A stretch of 64,000 nucleotides of DNA from Cryomorpha ignava (GTDB taxonomy: Bacteria > Bacteroidota > Bacteroidia > Flavobacteriales_D > Cryomorphaceae): NCBI RefSeq assembly GCF_010686655.1, contig NZ_JAAGVY010000007.1, positions 93,705 through 157,704 of the forward strand, read 5' to 3'. Below are positions 53,413-63,322 of this stretch, in pieces. Positions within the stretch are counted from its first letter, which is position 1, and every line of letters begins with the position of its first letter. The position numbers were made by a program, and so were the translations under genes. The notes beneath the pieces are model-generated. The model saw only the letters and a program-made list of their open reading frames with translations. It did no database searches and had not been told where the DNA came from.

Positions 53413-53419
53413 ATAAGTA

Positions 53420-53956
53420 ATGAAGTCAAAGTTCGCATATTTATCAATCGCAGTTGTAACCATAATCTTTGTTATTGGCTGTGTTACTGCAAAAAAAACA
53501 TCAGCACCTGTTTCTGCTCAGGTAAATTCAATATCTGAAAAAATTGAAACGCCTTTTACCGTTTATCGCTTTAGAGGTAATGTTTATGATAGAAAAAAGA
53601 GCCCAAGGTTTGCTTTCGTTGCGGCTATTGGTGATTCTGGTTATATCCAAGGAGCACCAGGCAATATGGATTCAGGATATTATAACTTTTCACTTTCAGC
53701 AGAGAGAGCCAGTAAAGTTAAGGCATTAAGAGTTACCTTATCTCAATATGACACAATTATCCAAAAGTTTGACTTTGGGCGATTGAGAGATTCTATTGTA
53801 ATTAATGATTTTACTTTAAATTTTATACCTGTCGAATATTATATTGTGAATGGTTATCAAGATCATATAGGTGGCGGAGCTATCTCGGCAGATACTATCT
53901 GGCTTGACAAGTATGGAAAACCAATAAAAAAAGAAAAGAAATGGAAGAAAGAGTAG
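53420..53956 (+). CDS. Lipoprotein of unknown function, tandem paralogue 1
   Basis: 178 residues. Lipoprotein signal (YLSIAVVTIIFVIGC, Cys near residue 21), a Ser/Thr linker, then a beta-rich domain with FVAAIGDSGYIQGAPG and FSLSAERASKVKALRV, ending WLDKYGKPIKK and a lysine-rich tail. Very similar to the next gene, so a recent duplication. Starts 7 bases after the metalloprotease stop, so may be co-transcribed. Family not recognised. Confidence 0.75.
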   Translation: MKSKFAYLSIAVVTIIFVIGCVTAKKTSAPVSAQVNSISEKIETPFTVYRFRGNVYDRKKSPRFAFVAAIGDSGYIQGAPGNMDSGYYNFSLSAERASKVKALRVTLSQYDTIIQKFDFGRLRDSIVINDFTLNFIPVEYYIVNGYQDHIGGGAISADTIWLDKYGKPIKKEKKWKKE

Positions 53957-54007
53957 GAGCATTTAAAAATTAGCAAACGGAGTGTTGCAAAATCATAAAA
54001 TAAAGAA

Positions 54008-54541
54008 ATGAAGGCAAGCTCAAAGTTTGTATATTTAACAATCAAGATTGTAATCATAATCTTTGTTATTGGCTGTGTTTCTTCAAAGAATACGACAGAA
54101 TCCGCTTCAAATCAGACAAATTCAATATCTAAAAAAGTTAAAACTCCCTTTACCGCTTATCGATTTTGGGGCAACGTAAGTGAAAGATTAGGAAATCCAA
54201 GTGTAGCCTTTGTTGCAGCTATTGGCGATTCTGGTTATATTCAAGGTGCCCCAGGCAAGTTTGGAACTGGTGATTATGAATTCTCACTTTCTGCGGAGAG
54301 AGCCAGTAAGGTTAAAGCTTTAAGGGTATCATTATCTCAATATGATACAATTATTCAAACGTTTGCCCCTGGCCGCTTGAGAGACTCAATAATCATTAAT
54401 GATTTTACTTTAAATATAATTCCTGTTGAGTATTTTATTATTTATGGATATCAAAGTCATAAAGGTGGCAGACCTATTACGGCTGATACAACTTGGCTTG
54501 ACAAGTATGGCAAACCGATAAAGAAAACCGAGACAGAATAA
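54008..54541 (+). CDS. Lipoprotein of unknown function, tandem paralogue 2
   Basis: 177 residues, same architecture as its neighbour: signal IVIIIFVIGC, linker, FVAAIGDSGYIQGAPG, AERASKVKALRVSLSQYDTIIQ, WLDKYGKPIKK. Roughly two thirds of positions identical by eye; the differences cluster in the linker and around residues 55-65 and 140-150. 51 bases separate the two genes. Function unknown. Confidence 0.75.
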   Translation: MKASSKFVYLTIKIVIIIFVIGCVSSKNTTESASNQTNSISKKVKTPFTAYRFWGNVSERLGNPSVAFVAAIGDSGYIQGAPGKFGTGDYEFSLSAERASKVKALRVSLSQYDTIIQTFAPGRLRDSIIINDFTLNIIPVEYFIIYGYQSHKGGRPITADTTWLDKYGKPIKKTETE

Positions 54542-54690
54542 TTGGGTCAAAAACCGTTATGCACAACATCGTGTTAAGGTTTATAAATAACTCACCAAAA
54601 AAAATTTGCAAGGTATTATCAATCTTGATCATCCCCACAAACATTATTTCCTTCCAGAGAATTCATCCCACCCTATTCCCCAATCTTTAG

Positions 54691-54698
54691 TACTTTTG
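54691..54698 (+). promoter_or_regulatory. -7 element for lpdA
   Basis: TACTTTTG, full match, 24 bases before the ATG at 54723. Confidence 0.5.
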
Positions 54699-54722
54699 CA
54701 CCACGAAACAAAAAAAGTCAGA

Positions 54723-56123
54723 ATGGATCAATATGATGTTGTAGTAATAGGCTCGGGACCGGGCGGATATGTATGTGCAATTCGCGCTGCTCAACTCGGT
54801 TTTAAAACTGCGTTAATCGAAAAATACGCTGCACTGGGTGGAACTTGCTTGAATGTGGGTTGTATTCCATCAAAAGCTCTGCTCGATTCTTCTGAACTTT
54901 ATTTTAATGCTGCTCATAATTTTGAGGAGCATGGAATTGGCCTCAAAGATCTGAAGGTCAATCTGGAACAAATGATCAAGCGTAAATCGGAAGTTGTTGA
55001 GCAAACGGTAAGCGGTATTGACTTTTTGATGAAAAAGAATAAAGTTGATGTCATTCATGGACTTGGCTCATTCGTAGATAAAAACACAATCAAAATTGCG
55101 GGCGACGACGGTGATAAAGAAATAAAAGGAAAATATATTGTTATTGCCACAGGTTCTAAACCCAATTATTTTCCAGGAATGGAACCCGACAAAAAACGAA
55201 TCATTACCAGTACCGAAGCGCTTGAATTAAAAGAGGTGCCAAAGAAAATGATTATTGTAGGTGGAGGTGTTATTGGCCTTGAGCTCGGCTCTGTGTACGG
55301 TCGCTTGGGTACTGAAATTACCGTTTTGGAGTTTATGGACACCATCATTCCAACGATGGATCGCACCATGGGCAAGGAATTGCAAAAAGTGTTGAAGAAA
55401 GAAGGATTTAAATTCAACTTTAACCACAAGGTTCAAAAAGTTGAAAATACCGGAAAAGGAGTGAAAGTAACTGCACTTGACAAGAAAGATAAAGAAGTAA
55501 CATTCGAAGCAGATTATTGCTTGGTATCTGTTGGCCGAAAGCCATACACAGAAGGTCTTGGTCTGGATAAAATTGGTATAAAAACCGATAAGCAAGGAAG
55601 GGTAGAAACAGATGACCAGCTTCGCACCAATGTTGATAATGTTTTCGCAATTGGCGATGTAGTAAAAGGCGCAATGCTCGCGCACAAAGCCAGTGAAGAA
55701 GGAACCATGGTGGCTGAAATTTTAGCCGGTCAGAAGCCACATATCAATTACCGTCTTATTCCATCGGTAGTTTATACCTGGCCCGAAGTTGCCGGAGTAG
55801 GTTATACGCAAGAAGAGTTGGAGAAAGCCGGTCGTGAATTTAAAACAGGTTCATTTCCAATGCGCGCTTTAGGTCGGGCAAGAGCTAGTGGCGACCTTTA
55901 CGGACAAGTAAAAATTCTTGCTGATAAAGAAACGGATGAGATACTGGGTGTTCACATGATTGGCGCACGCACTGCCGATCTGATTGCAGAAGCGGTAGTG
56001 GCAATGGAATACAGGGCGAGCGCAGAAGATTTGGCGCGTATGAGTCACGCACACCCAACGTATGCCGAGGCGGTTAAGGAAGCGGCTTTAGACGCCACCG
56101 GAAACCGAAGCATTCACAGCTAA
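54723..56123 (+). CDS. lpdA: Dihydrolipoyl dehydrogenase
   Basis: 466 residues from ATG 54723; the longer frame to 54606 is rejected because the FAD-binding motif GSGPGG must be N-terminal. Reoxidises lipoamide in 2-oxoacid dehydrogenase and glycine-cleavage complexes. Redox disulfide C42/C47 in GGTCLNVGC; NAD-binding GGGVIGLELGS; FAD motif FAIGDVVKGAMLAHKA; catalytic His-Glu in HAHPTYAEAVKEA at the C-terminus. Confidence 0.97.
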   Translation: MDQYDVVVIGSGPGGYVCAIRAAQLGFKTALIEKYAALGGTCLNVGCIPSKALLDSSELYFNAAHNFEEHGIGLKDLKVNLEQMIKRKSEVVEQTVSGIDFLMKKNKVDVIHGLGSFVDKNTIKIAGDDGDKEIKGKYIVIATGSKPNYFPGMEPDKKRIITSTEALELKEVPKKMIIVGGGVIGLELGSVYGRLGTEITVLEFMDTIIPTMDRTMGKELQKVLKKEGFKFNFNHKVQKVENTGKGVKVTALDKKDKEVTFEADYCLVSVGRKPYTEGLGLDKIGIKTDKQGRVETDDQLRTNVDNVFAIGDVVKGAMLAHKASEEGTMVAEILAGQKPHINYRLIPSVVYTWPEVAGVGYTQEELEKAGREFKTGSFPMRALGRARASGDLYGQVKILADKETDEILGVHMIGARTADLIAEAVVAMEYRASAEDLARMSHAHPTYAEAVKEAALDATGNRSIHS

Positions 56124-56170
56124 TTTAGTATTGTTTTTAAACATTTCGATCTGCGGATGTTTTGTATCGT

Positions 56171-57193
56171 ATGAAAAAGAAAGTAGGAGTTTTACTGATA
56201 AATCTGGGTACGCCAGATAGTCCAAAGGTTAGCGACGTACGCCGTTATTTGACCGAGTTTTTGAATGACCCGAGGGTTATTGATATATCCTGGCTTGGAA
56301 GAAAGCTGCTTGTAAATCTTATCATCGTTCCATTTCGAGCACCAAAATCTGCAAAGATTTACAAGGCGCTTTTTGATAGTAACAATGGTGTGTCTCCTTT
56401 GCTGGAATACGGTGAAATTTTGAAAGCGAAACTCGGTGACAAATTTCAAAATGAAGATGTAACTATTGAGTTGGCAATGCGATACGGCAATCCCAGCTTA
56501 AATGAAGTCTGTGCCAGAATGGAGAAAGCCGGGTATGACGAAGTAATTGTTTTTCCGCTTTTCCCGCAATATGCCTCTTCCAGCACCGGTTCTGCATTAG
56601 AAAAAGCATTGCGCCTGATCAGAAACTGGTACGTAATTCCCGAACTAAAAGTAATTAGTCAATATTGGGATAATCCCGGTTATATCAATACGATTGTAGA
56701 GCGTGCTAAGAAGTACAATATCAGCGAGTACGACCATATTTTGTTTTCTTACCACGGACTTCCAGTCAGGCAAGTCGATAAAGTTTACGAAGACCGTAAC
56801 TGCGATAACCACGATTGTGATAAGGAAATAAACGAAGAAAATCGATGGTGCTACAAGGCTACCAGCTACGCCACTACGCGCCTTATTGCCGAAAGGCTGG
56901 GCATTGCCGAAAAGGATTATACCGTTTGTTTCCAGTCGCGCTTAGATAACGAATGGCTTGAGCCATTTTCTGACAAAGTGGTAGAAGCATGGGGCAAGAA
57001 AGGAGCAAAGAAACTTCTGGCTTTCTCACCGGCCTTTGTTGCAGATTGTCTGGAGACTACCATTGAAATCGGCGATGAGTATCAGGAGATTTTTGAAAAG
57101 CACGGTGGCGAAAGGGTAGACCTGGTAGAGAGCCTCAACGATCATCCACTTTGGATAGATACCTGCGAAAAAATGATCCGCGAGCGACTTTAA
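56171..57193 (+). CDS. hemH: Ferrochelatase
   Basis: 340 residues from ATG 56171. Inserts ferrous iron into protoporphyrin IX, the last step of protohaem synthesis. Visible: VGVLLINLGTPDSP at the start, FPLFPQYASSSTGSA, FSYHGLPVRQVDK with the catalytic His, and FSPAFVADCLETTIEIGDEY near the end. Follows lpdA by 47 bases. Confidence 0.96.
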   Translation: MKKKVGVLLINLGTPDSPKVSDVRRYLTEFLNDPRVIDISWLGRKLLVNLIIVPFRAPKSAKIYKALFDSNNGVSPLLEYGEILKAKLGDKFQNEDVTIELAMRYGNPSLNEVCARMEKAGYDEVIVFPLFPQYASSSTGSALEKALRLIRNWYVIPELKVISQYWDNPGYINTIVERAKKYNISEYDHILFSYHGLPVRQVDKVYEDRNCDNHDCDKEINEENRWCYKATSYATTRLIAERLGIAEKDYTVCFQSRLDNEWLEPFSDKVVEAWGKKGAKKLLAFSPAFVADCLETTIEIGDEYQEIFEKHGGERVDLVESLNDHPLWIDTCEKMIRERL

Positions 57194-57334
57194 CATTGCT
57201 CTGACGGCAGCCTTTTTCACGCTCAAATGTATTCTTTTAGGTGTTTCTTCGATTGAAAACTTCACCTTTTTTGGGATCAATTCAGAGTGGAAAATTGATT
57301 CCTGTCTTGTAGAAGTAGCTATTAGCAAAACCTT

Positions 57335-58711
57335 TTGAGAATATTGCGGTTTATAAGGCATTCTGTTTTGGCGCAAAAAGGTTACTATTGTTTTAGAAAT
57401 GATTTTGAAATCAAGAATTTTCAAAAATTGCCGAAGATTTTATCACATATTTTAAAGATTAACGAACCTTTGGAAAGGCTTCTTCATTTTGAAAATCAGA
57501 ATGAATACTGCGCCTTTTTTATTACTTCTTCAGTCGAATTTTCTGCGGCAATCGGTGCTGTAAATACCATCGAAATTAAGGTTTCCAAAAATGCTTTCTC
57601 CAAGCTTGAAGAATTCCAGAGACAGAGTAAAGTTCGTATTGCGGGCTATTTGGGTTATGATTTAAAAAATGACCTTGAAAATCTGACTTCAGAAAATAGC
57701 GATGTATTGCAAATGCCGGAATCGGTTTTTTTCGAACCAAGAGTTTGGTTGCATTTCGCTCAAGGCGAATTGCGAATCGAGTCTGAAAATCAAGAAGATA
57801 TAGATAGGATTGTGGAATGGCTTGAAGAACCTGACGCGCTTGTTGAGTCTCGTCAGCAAAATGTAAATTTAAAACCTCACACTTCCAGATCAGAATATGT
57901 TTCAAAAGCCGAATCAATAAAGGCTCATTTGAAGCGCGGCGATATTTACGAAGCCAATTACTGCATGCAGTTTAGCGGAAGCGTAGAAAATTTTGAACCC
58001 GTAGGTCAATTCATAAAACTCCAGGAGCTTACAAATGCTCCATTTTCGGTTTTTGCCAAGCTTGGCGACAAGTATATTTTATCGGCATCGCCCGAGCGAT
58101 ATCTCAAAAATACCGGTGGTGAACTTATTTCGCAACCAATTAAAGGCACAATGAAGCGCTCGCAAAATGCGGAAGAGGATAAGCAGCTTATTGAGGCACT
58201 GCGAAACGACCCCAAAGAACAGAGCGAGAATGTAATGATTGTTGATTTGGTAAGAAACGACCTTTCGCGAGTGGCAAAACGGAATTCAGTTCAGGTAAAG
58301 GAACTTTTTGGAGTAAAAACTTTTAAAACGGTTCATCATTTAATAAGCACAGTTGCGGCACAGCTCAATAAGGAAAAGTACACGCATTGGGATGCCATAA
58401 AAGCGACGTTTCCGATGGGTTCAATGACGGGTGCGCCAAAAATTAGTGCGATGAAAATTATTGACGCCCACGAAAATTTTAAACGTGGCGTATATTCCGG
58501 TGCTTTTGGTTGGATTAATCCTTCGGGCGATTTTGATTTTAATGTCTTAATTCGTACAATTATTTTCAATCAAAAAACAGGAAAGCTCGGCTTCTCCGTG
58601 GGTAGTGCCATTACCATCAATGCTATTCCCGAAAAGGAATACGAAGAGTGCATGCTCAAAGCTGAAGCCCTAATAAACACGTTAAAAACAAAAACAGGTG
58701 AACTTGCTTAA
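57335..58711 (+). CDS. pabB: Aminodeoxychorismate synthase component I
   Basis: 458 residues in the longest frame; no ATG is available near the start, so a TTG (57335 or 57344) is likely. Chorismate-binding enzyme for folate synthesis. PIKGTM carries the Lys that marks PabB rather than TrpE (PIAGT); also VDLVRNDLSRVAK, FPMGSMTGAPKISAM and YSGAFGWINPSGDFDFNVLIRT. No lyase domain fused. Overlaps tilS by 14 bases; operon pabB-tilS-yhhQ. Confidence 0.9.
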   Translation: MRILRFIRHSVLAQKGYYCFRNDFEIKNFQKLPKILSHILKINEPLERLLHFENQNEYCAFFITSSVEFSAAIGAVNTIEIKVSKNAFSKLEEFQRQSKVRIAGYLGYDLKNDLENLTSENSDVLQMPESVFFEPRVWLHFAQGELRIESENQEDIDRIVEWLEEPDALVESRQQNVNLKPHTSRSEYVSKAESIKAHLKRGDIYEANYCMQFSGSVENFEPVGQFIKLQELTNAPFSVFAKLGDKYILSASPERYLKNTGGELISQPIKGTMKRSQNAEEDKQLIEALRNDPKEQSENVMIVDLVRNDLSRVAKRNSVQVKELFGVKTFKTVHHLISTVAAQLNKEKYTHWDAIKATFPMGSMTGAPKISAMKIIDAHENFKRGVYSGAFGWINPSGDFDFNVLIRTIIFNQKTGKLGFSVGSAITINAIPEKEYEECMLKAEALINTLKTKTGELA

Positions 58712-60011
58712 GCCATTTCGAAAAAAGATGCGTGAGCTGGGAATCCAGTCTGATACACCCCTTCTCATAGCCGTAAGTGGTGGAATGGACTCCATTGTTT
58801 TGCTTCACCTTGCGGTAAATGCTGGCCATAATGTCGCTGTGGCTCATGTTAATTTTAAGCTCCGTGGCGCTGAAAGTGATGCCGATCAGGATTTTGTAAA
58901 AGGGGTATGCAAGGATTTTAATATTCCGTTTTATACCGAAGTTTTAAAAGTCAACAAAGGCAAGGATAATGTGCAAATTGTTGCGAGAAACCTTCGTTAT
59001 AATTGGTTTGAAATGCTTTGCGAAAAGAATGGTTTTGAATTTGTTTTAACTGCTCACCATCAAGACGATAAAATAGAAACCTTCTTTATCAATCTCCTTC
59101 GCGGTAGCGGAATTACAGGCTTGAGATCCATTCCCGAAAAGAATGAAAATATTTTAAGACCTATTTTGCAGTTTTCTAAAAGTGAGCTGCTGGCTTACGC
59201 CGAAAGGAGTGAAATTTCGTGGCGTGAGGATGCGTCGAATAAGAAGACCGATTATCTGCGCAATAAAATTAGACACGGAATTGCCAAAGATTTTTCAGAA
59301 CTGTCTGATTCAGCTAATGCGAATTTGGCAAAGTCAATTGATTTTCTCACAGAAGCAAATCAGTATTTCGAAAATACGGCAGCCGTTTTTATTCATTCGT
59401 TAATCGTTGAAGAGGGAATCTATTCTATTTCGGAAGAAAAGTGGGATTTCCTCTTCGGTGCAAAGCCGCTCCATAAATACGTATTGGAGTTTTTCGGTTT
59501 TCGGTCAGATCAATTTGAAGCCTTGCGTACATTCGGCGAAAGCCAAAGCGGCAGGCGGATGGAAGGGGAGAGGTACATGATTTACCGTGATAGAAATCAA
59601 TTCGTGTTGGAGCCAAAACAGGACGTTTCAGATCTTGAGATTCCAATTAATTCACCGGATGGAGAGATCAAATCACCGATTCAACTTAAATGGGAAACGA
59701 GCCAAAATCAAGAATACACACCCAACTCCGATCCCAATTTGGCCTTCCTCAATTTCGATGAGCTAAAGTTTCCCTTATTACTGCGTAAATGGCGTGACGG
59801 CGACAAATTTATTCCATTGGGAATGCCTGGTTCAAAAAAAGTGAGCGATTTTCTAACCGACCAAAAACTTTCAATTCCGCAAAAAAACAAAACTTACATT
59901 CTTGAATCTGCAGGAGAAATTTGTTGGGTGGTGGGGATGAGAATAGATGATAGATTTAAAAGCGTTGAAAATCAAAAATCTACATTTATGGTTAAATTAA
60001 TCAAAGTCTAA
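58698..60011 (+). CDS. tilS: tRNA(Ile)-lysidine synthetase
   Basis: 437 residues, GTG start. Modifies C34 of tRNA-Ile(CAU) to lysidine so it reads AUA. PP-loop SGGMDS at 27-32, then NFKLRGAESDADQDFV, TAHHQDDKIETFFINLLRGSGI, and a C-terminal domain (LRKWRDGDKFIPLGMPGSKKVSDFL) that recognises tRNA. The next gene begins on the base after its stop. Confidence 0.96.
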   Translation: MNLLKPFRKKMRELGIQSDTPLLIAVSGGMDSIVLLHLAVNAGHNVAVAHVNFKLRGAESDADQDFVKGVCKDFNIPFYTEVLKVNKGKDNVQIVARNLRYNWFEMLCEKNGFEFVLTAHHQDDKIETFFINLLRGSGITGLRSIPEKNENILRPILQFSKSELLAYAERSEISWREDASNKKTDYLRNKIRHGIAKDFSELSDSANANLAKSIDFLTEANQYFENTAAVFIHSLIVEEGIYSISEEKWDFLFGAKPLHKYVLEFFGFRSDQFEALRTFGESQSGRRMEGERYMIYRDRNQFVLEPKQDVSDLEIPINSPDGEIKSPIQLKWETSQNQEYTPNSDPNLAFLNFDELKFPLLLRKWRDGDKFIPLGMPGSKKVSDFLTDQKLSIPQKNKTYILESAGEICWVVGMRIDDRFKSVENQKSTFMVKLIKV

Positions 60012-60707
60012 ATGACAACCATCCATCTACGCAAAAAACGCGATGCGCTGGCGCTTTACTTACTTCTTGCCGGTCTATTTATTACAGCTCTGGTGGCCTG
60101 TAATCTCATTGCCAATAAGTTTGTTACCGTAGATCTGGGGTTTAAAACTTTCATTGTTTCGGCCGGAGTTTTGCCTTATCCCATAACTTTTTTAATTACA
60201 GATATTCTCTCTGAAATATACGGACGCAAAAAAACAAACCTCGTAGTTTACGTCGGTTTCTTCGCTTCGATGTTCGTATTGCTAATCTTGTACCTCGGCA
60301 GTTCATTTCCATCCATTCCCACATCGTTGGTTACCGATGCCGATTACAATACCGTTTTTCAAAGTTCATGGCGGGTCATTCTGGCGAGTATGGTGGCTTA
60401 TCTTTTTGCCCAGCTCATCGATGTGCGGCTTTTCCATTTCTGGAAACGGCTTACAAAAGGAAAGATGCTTTGGCTTAGAAATAATGCTTCGACTATTTTG
60501 TCTCAACTCGTTGACACAACGCTGGTTGTTTTGGTTCTCTTTGCCGGCCGACTGTCTTTCGATACAATGGGCGATTATATTCTCGACGGTTGGTTCTTTA
60601 AAGTTATTTGCGCTCTCGCCGATACAGTTTTCATTTACTTTTTTGTGTGGCTTATCAAGAGAAAATTCAAACTAAAAGTGCATCAAGAACTCGAATTTTT
60701 AGATTAA
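60012..60707 (+). CDS. yhhQ: Queuosine precursor transporter (YhhQ/VUT family)
   Basis: 231 residues, six transmembrane segments. Family phrases: VACNLIANKFVTVDLG, YPITFLITDILSEIYGRK and NNASTILSQLVDTTLVVLV. Imports queuine or preQ bases for tRNA modification. Directly follows tilS with no spacer, pairing two tRNA-modification functions in one operon. Confidence 0.93.
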   Translation: MTTIHLRKKRDALALYLLLAGLFITALVACNLIANKFVTVDLGFKTFIVSAGVLPYPITFLITDILSEIYGRKKTNLVVYVGFFASMFVLLILYLGSSFPSIPTSLVTDADYNTVFQSSWRVILASMVAYLFAQLIDVRLFHFWKRLTKGKMLWLRNNASTILSQLVDTTLVVLVLFAGRLSFDTMGDYILDGWFFKVICALADTVFIYFFVWLIKRKFKLKVHQELEFLD

Positions 60708-60789
60708 TTTTTCAAAAGATTTCTTAATCTTCTGAACTTAGCTTTCCAAAATTAAACGGCAATTAATCCGCCTAATAGATCAAATTCAG

Positions 60790-60797
60790 TAGCTTTG
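60790..60797 (+). promoter_or_regulatory. -7 element for dsbD
   Basis: TAGCTTTG, full match, 27 bases before the ATG at 60825. Confidence 0.45.
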
Positions 60798-60824
60798 CAG
60801 TTCATTCAGAGACCAGGAATTTAC

Positions 60825-63287
60825 ATGTTGAAATTCAAAGCATTTTTTGCTATTACATTTGCCTTTATATTTGTGCAAACCTCCGTTCTTGCGCAAGTTT
60901 ACGATCCTGTAAAATGGAAATTTGATGTAAAAGAAATTTCTGATACCGAAGCTGAAATAATTTTTTCAGCAACAATAGAAGATGGCTGGCATATATATGC
61001 CAATGAGTTGGAGAGTGATATGGGGCCGCTTCCCACAGAGTTTTTGTTTAATGAGTCTGCTGATTATAAAACCGTTGGGAAAATAAAGCAGGGCAAATTC
61101 AAAACTGAATACGACAAGAATTTCCAGATGGATCTGGATTATTTTGAGGGCAGGCCTGTATTCAAACAACGCATAAAACGGATTTCAAATATAGACTTTA
61201 AAGTAACAGGCGAATTGTCGTACATGGTTTGCGATGACGAAAAATGCCTTCCACCAGAGTACATTCCTTTCGATCTTGCAGTAAAAGGAGCCGTTGGGAA
61301 TCAAAGCCCAAATAAGCCTTTAGAAAATTTAGGGGGTAGTTCATTAAGCTCTTCGCTAAATCAAGCGCCACAATTAGAAGGCGAAAGTCAGATTTATGAC
61401 CCCATAAAGTGGGAATTTTCTGTGGAAGATGAAACGGATTCTACGGCGGTATTGGTCGCTGAAGCCACACTTGAAGAGAATTGGCATCTGTACTCAATGT
61501 TTGTAGATGAAAATGCCGGGCCGGTACCAACATCACTAAACTTCGAAGAATCAAATAGTTTTGAAGTAATTGGTAAACCTTCTGAAGGCAAGCCTGAGAT
61601 TATCTATGATCCAAATTTCCAAATTGACTTGGGATTATTCAGCGGTACGGCAAAATTCAAGCAGAAAATCAGAAAGCTTACTACTAAGCCAGCAAAAATT
61701 ACGGGTCAGATAACTTTTATGGTCTGCGACGACATGAAATGTCTGCCGCCAGATGATTTAGATTTCGCTTTTGCAATAGAAGCCGGATCGGCGAATATCG
61801 AGTCAGCTAAAGCCGATGTTGAAACCATAGGTGAAAAGAAGGAAAGCAAACGAAGCAATTGGGGTATTTTTATAATCGCCTTTTTAAGTGGTTTTGCAGC
61901 CTTGCTCACGCCTTGTGTGTTTCCGATGATACCTATGACTGTGAGCTTTTTTACCAAGCAAAGTAAAACGCGTGCCGCAGGTATTAAGAATGCCATAATT
62001 TATGGATTGTCTATTGTAGTAATCTATGTTCTTCTTGGAGCCGTGGTTACCTGGGCATTTGGCGCTTCGGTACTGTCAGAGATGGCTACCAACCCATGGT
62101 TCAATCTCGCTTTCTTCGTTCTATTAATCGTATTTGCCATTTCCTTCCTTGGTGCTTTTGAGATTACCTTGCCAAGCTCATGGATCAATAAGGCCGATTC
62201 AAAAGCAGATAAAGGCGGATTGATCGGTATCTTCTTTATGGCATTTGTCCTCGCGTTGGTTTCGTTTTCTTGTACGGGCCCCATCGTGGGTAGCTTACTG
62301 GTTGAAGCCGCTTCGAGGGGTGGAACTGCACCCGTTATCGGAATGCTTGGTTTTAGCCTCGCCATTGCCCTTCCATTCGCGCTTTTTGCAGCGTTTCCGG
62401 GTTGGCTTAATTCGCTCCCGCAGTCTGGTGGCTGGCTCAATTCCGTAAAAGTCGTACTTGGGTTTCTTGAACTTGCTCTTGCCTTTAAATTTCTTTCGAA
62501 TGCCGATTTGGTTATGGACTTCCATTTTCTGGAAAGAGAAGTATTCCTTGCAATTTGGATTGTGATATTTGGAATGTTAACCCTCTATTTGCTGGGCAAG
62601 CTCAAGCTTCCGCACGATAGCGACTTGAAATACATCTCTGTTCCACGAGTCTTGATGGCACTCGTTACCGGGATGTTTACCGTTTACATGATTCCCGGTT
62701 TATGGGGTGCACCGCTAAAACTTATCAGCGCTTTTCCACCGCCTATGCAGTACAGTGAAAGCCCGATGGGTGTTGGTTTTACAGGAGGAACTTCTGCCAT
62801 AAATGCTCCCGAAAATGAAGATCAGCATCTTGGGCCACAAAATATTTACGTATTTCACGATTACAATAAGGGTCTGGCTTTCGCCAAAGAAAAAAACCTT
62901 CCTCTTATGCTCGACTTTACCGGAAAGGCCTGTGTAAACTGTCGTAAGATGGAAGAGCAAGTTTGGTCTGATCCGGAAATTAAGAGAAAGCTCGATCAGG
63001 AATTGGTGCTGGTTTCGCTTTATGTAGATCTTCGTGAAGAACTTCCAAAATCGGAGCAAATCACGGTTGATCTTGGGAATGGACGCGAGAAAAAGCTACG
63101 TTATGTTGGCGATAAGTGGGCAGCAATGCAGGAAATCAAATACAAGATTAATGCCCAGCCTTACTATGTATTGCTCGATCACAATGAGGAAATGCTCATT
63201 GAGCCGGCCAATTATCAGGATTATGGCGAGGTTGATCTCTTCAGCGACTGGCTTGACCGCGGAATCAAAAAATTCAAAAAGAAATAA
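60825..63287 (+). CDS. dsbD: Thiol:disulfide interchange protein DsbD with duplicated N-terminal domain
   Basis: 820 residues from ATG 60825 (signal peptide FAITFAFIFVQTSVLAQ). Two tandem copies of the periplasmic DsbD-like domain, roughly 24-165 and 190-325, each starting YDPxKWxF and ending in MVCDDxKCLPP, so each has its own Cys pair. Then an eight-helix membrane domain with LLTPCVFPMIPMTVSFF and VSFSCTGPIVGSLL, and a C-terminal thioredoxin-like domain with ACVNCRKMEEQVW. Moves electrons from the cytoplasm to the periplasm. Standard DsbD (about 570-700 residues) has one N-terminal domain. Confidence 0.93.
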   Translation: MLKFKAFFAITFAFIFVQTSVLAQVYDPVKWKFDVKEISDTEAEIIFSATIEDGWHIYANELESDMGPLPTEFLFNESADYKTVGKIKQGKFKTEYDKNFQMDLDYFEGRPVFKQRIKRISNIDFKVTGELSYMVCDDEKCLPPEYIPFDLAVKGAVGNQSPNKPLENLGGSSLSSSLNQAPQLEGESQIYDPIKWEFSVEDETDSTAVLVAEATLEENWHLYSMFVDENAGPVPTSLNFEESNSFEVIGKPSEGKPEIIYDPNFQIDLGLFSGTAKFKQKIRKLTTKPAKITGQITFMVCDDMKCLPPDDLDFAFAIEAGSANIESAKADVETIGEKKESKRSNWGIFIIAFLSGFAALLTPCVFPMIPMTVSFFTKQSKTRAAGIKNAIIYGLSIVVIYVLLGAVVTWAFGASVLSEMATNPWFNLAFFVLLIVFAISFLGAFEITLPSSWINKADSKADKGGLIGIFFMAFVLALVSFSCTGPIVGSLLVEAASRGGTAPVIGMLGFSLAIALPFALFAAFPGWLNSLPQSGGWLNSVKVVLGFLELALAFKFLSNADLVMDFHFLEREVFLAIWIVIFGMLTLYLLGKLKLPHDSDLKYISVPRVLMALVTGMFTVYMIPGLWGAPLKLISAFPPPMQYSESPMGVGFTGGTSAINAPENEDQHLGPQNIYVFHDYNKGLAFAKEKNLPLMLDFTGKACVNCRKMEEQVWSDPEIKRKLDQELVLVSLYVDLREELPKSEQITVDLGNGREKKLRYVGDKWAAMQEIKYKINAQPYYVLLDHNEEMLIEPANYQDYGEVDLFSDWLDRGIKKFKKK

Positions 63288-63298
63288 CCTGCAAGGTT

Positions 63299-63322
63299 AG
63301 GGGGCATATGTCCCCTTTTTTT
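63299..63322 (+). terminator. Terminator after dsbD
   Basis: GGGGGCAT / ATGTCCCC (one G-T pair) followed by seven T; a second small hairpin AACCT-GCA-AGGTT sits just before it. Confidence 0.8.

Noticed and set aside
49242..54541. Intact defence island
   Set aside because: DUF1016 nuclease is broken, the antitoxin-like gene has no toxin, and the remaining genes are secreted or lipoproteins; remnants only.
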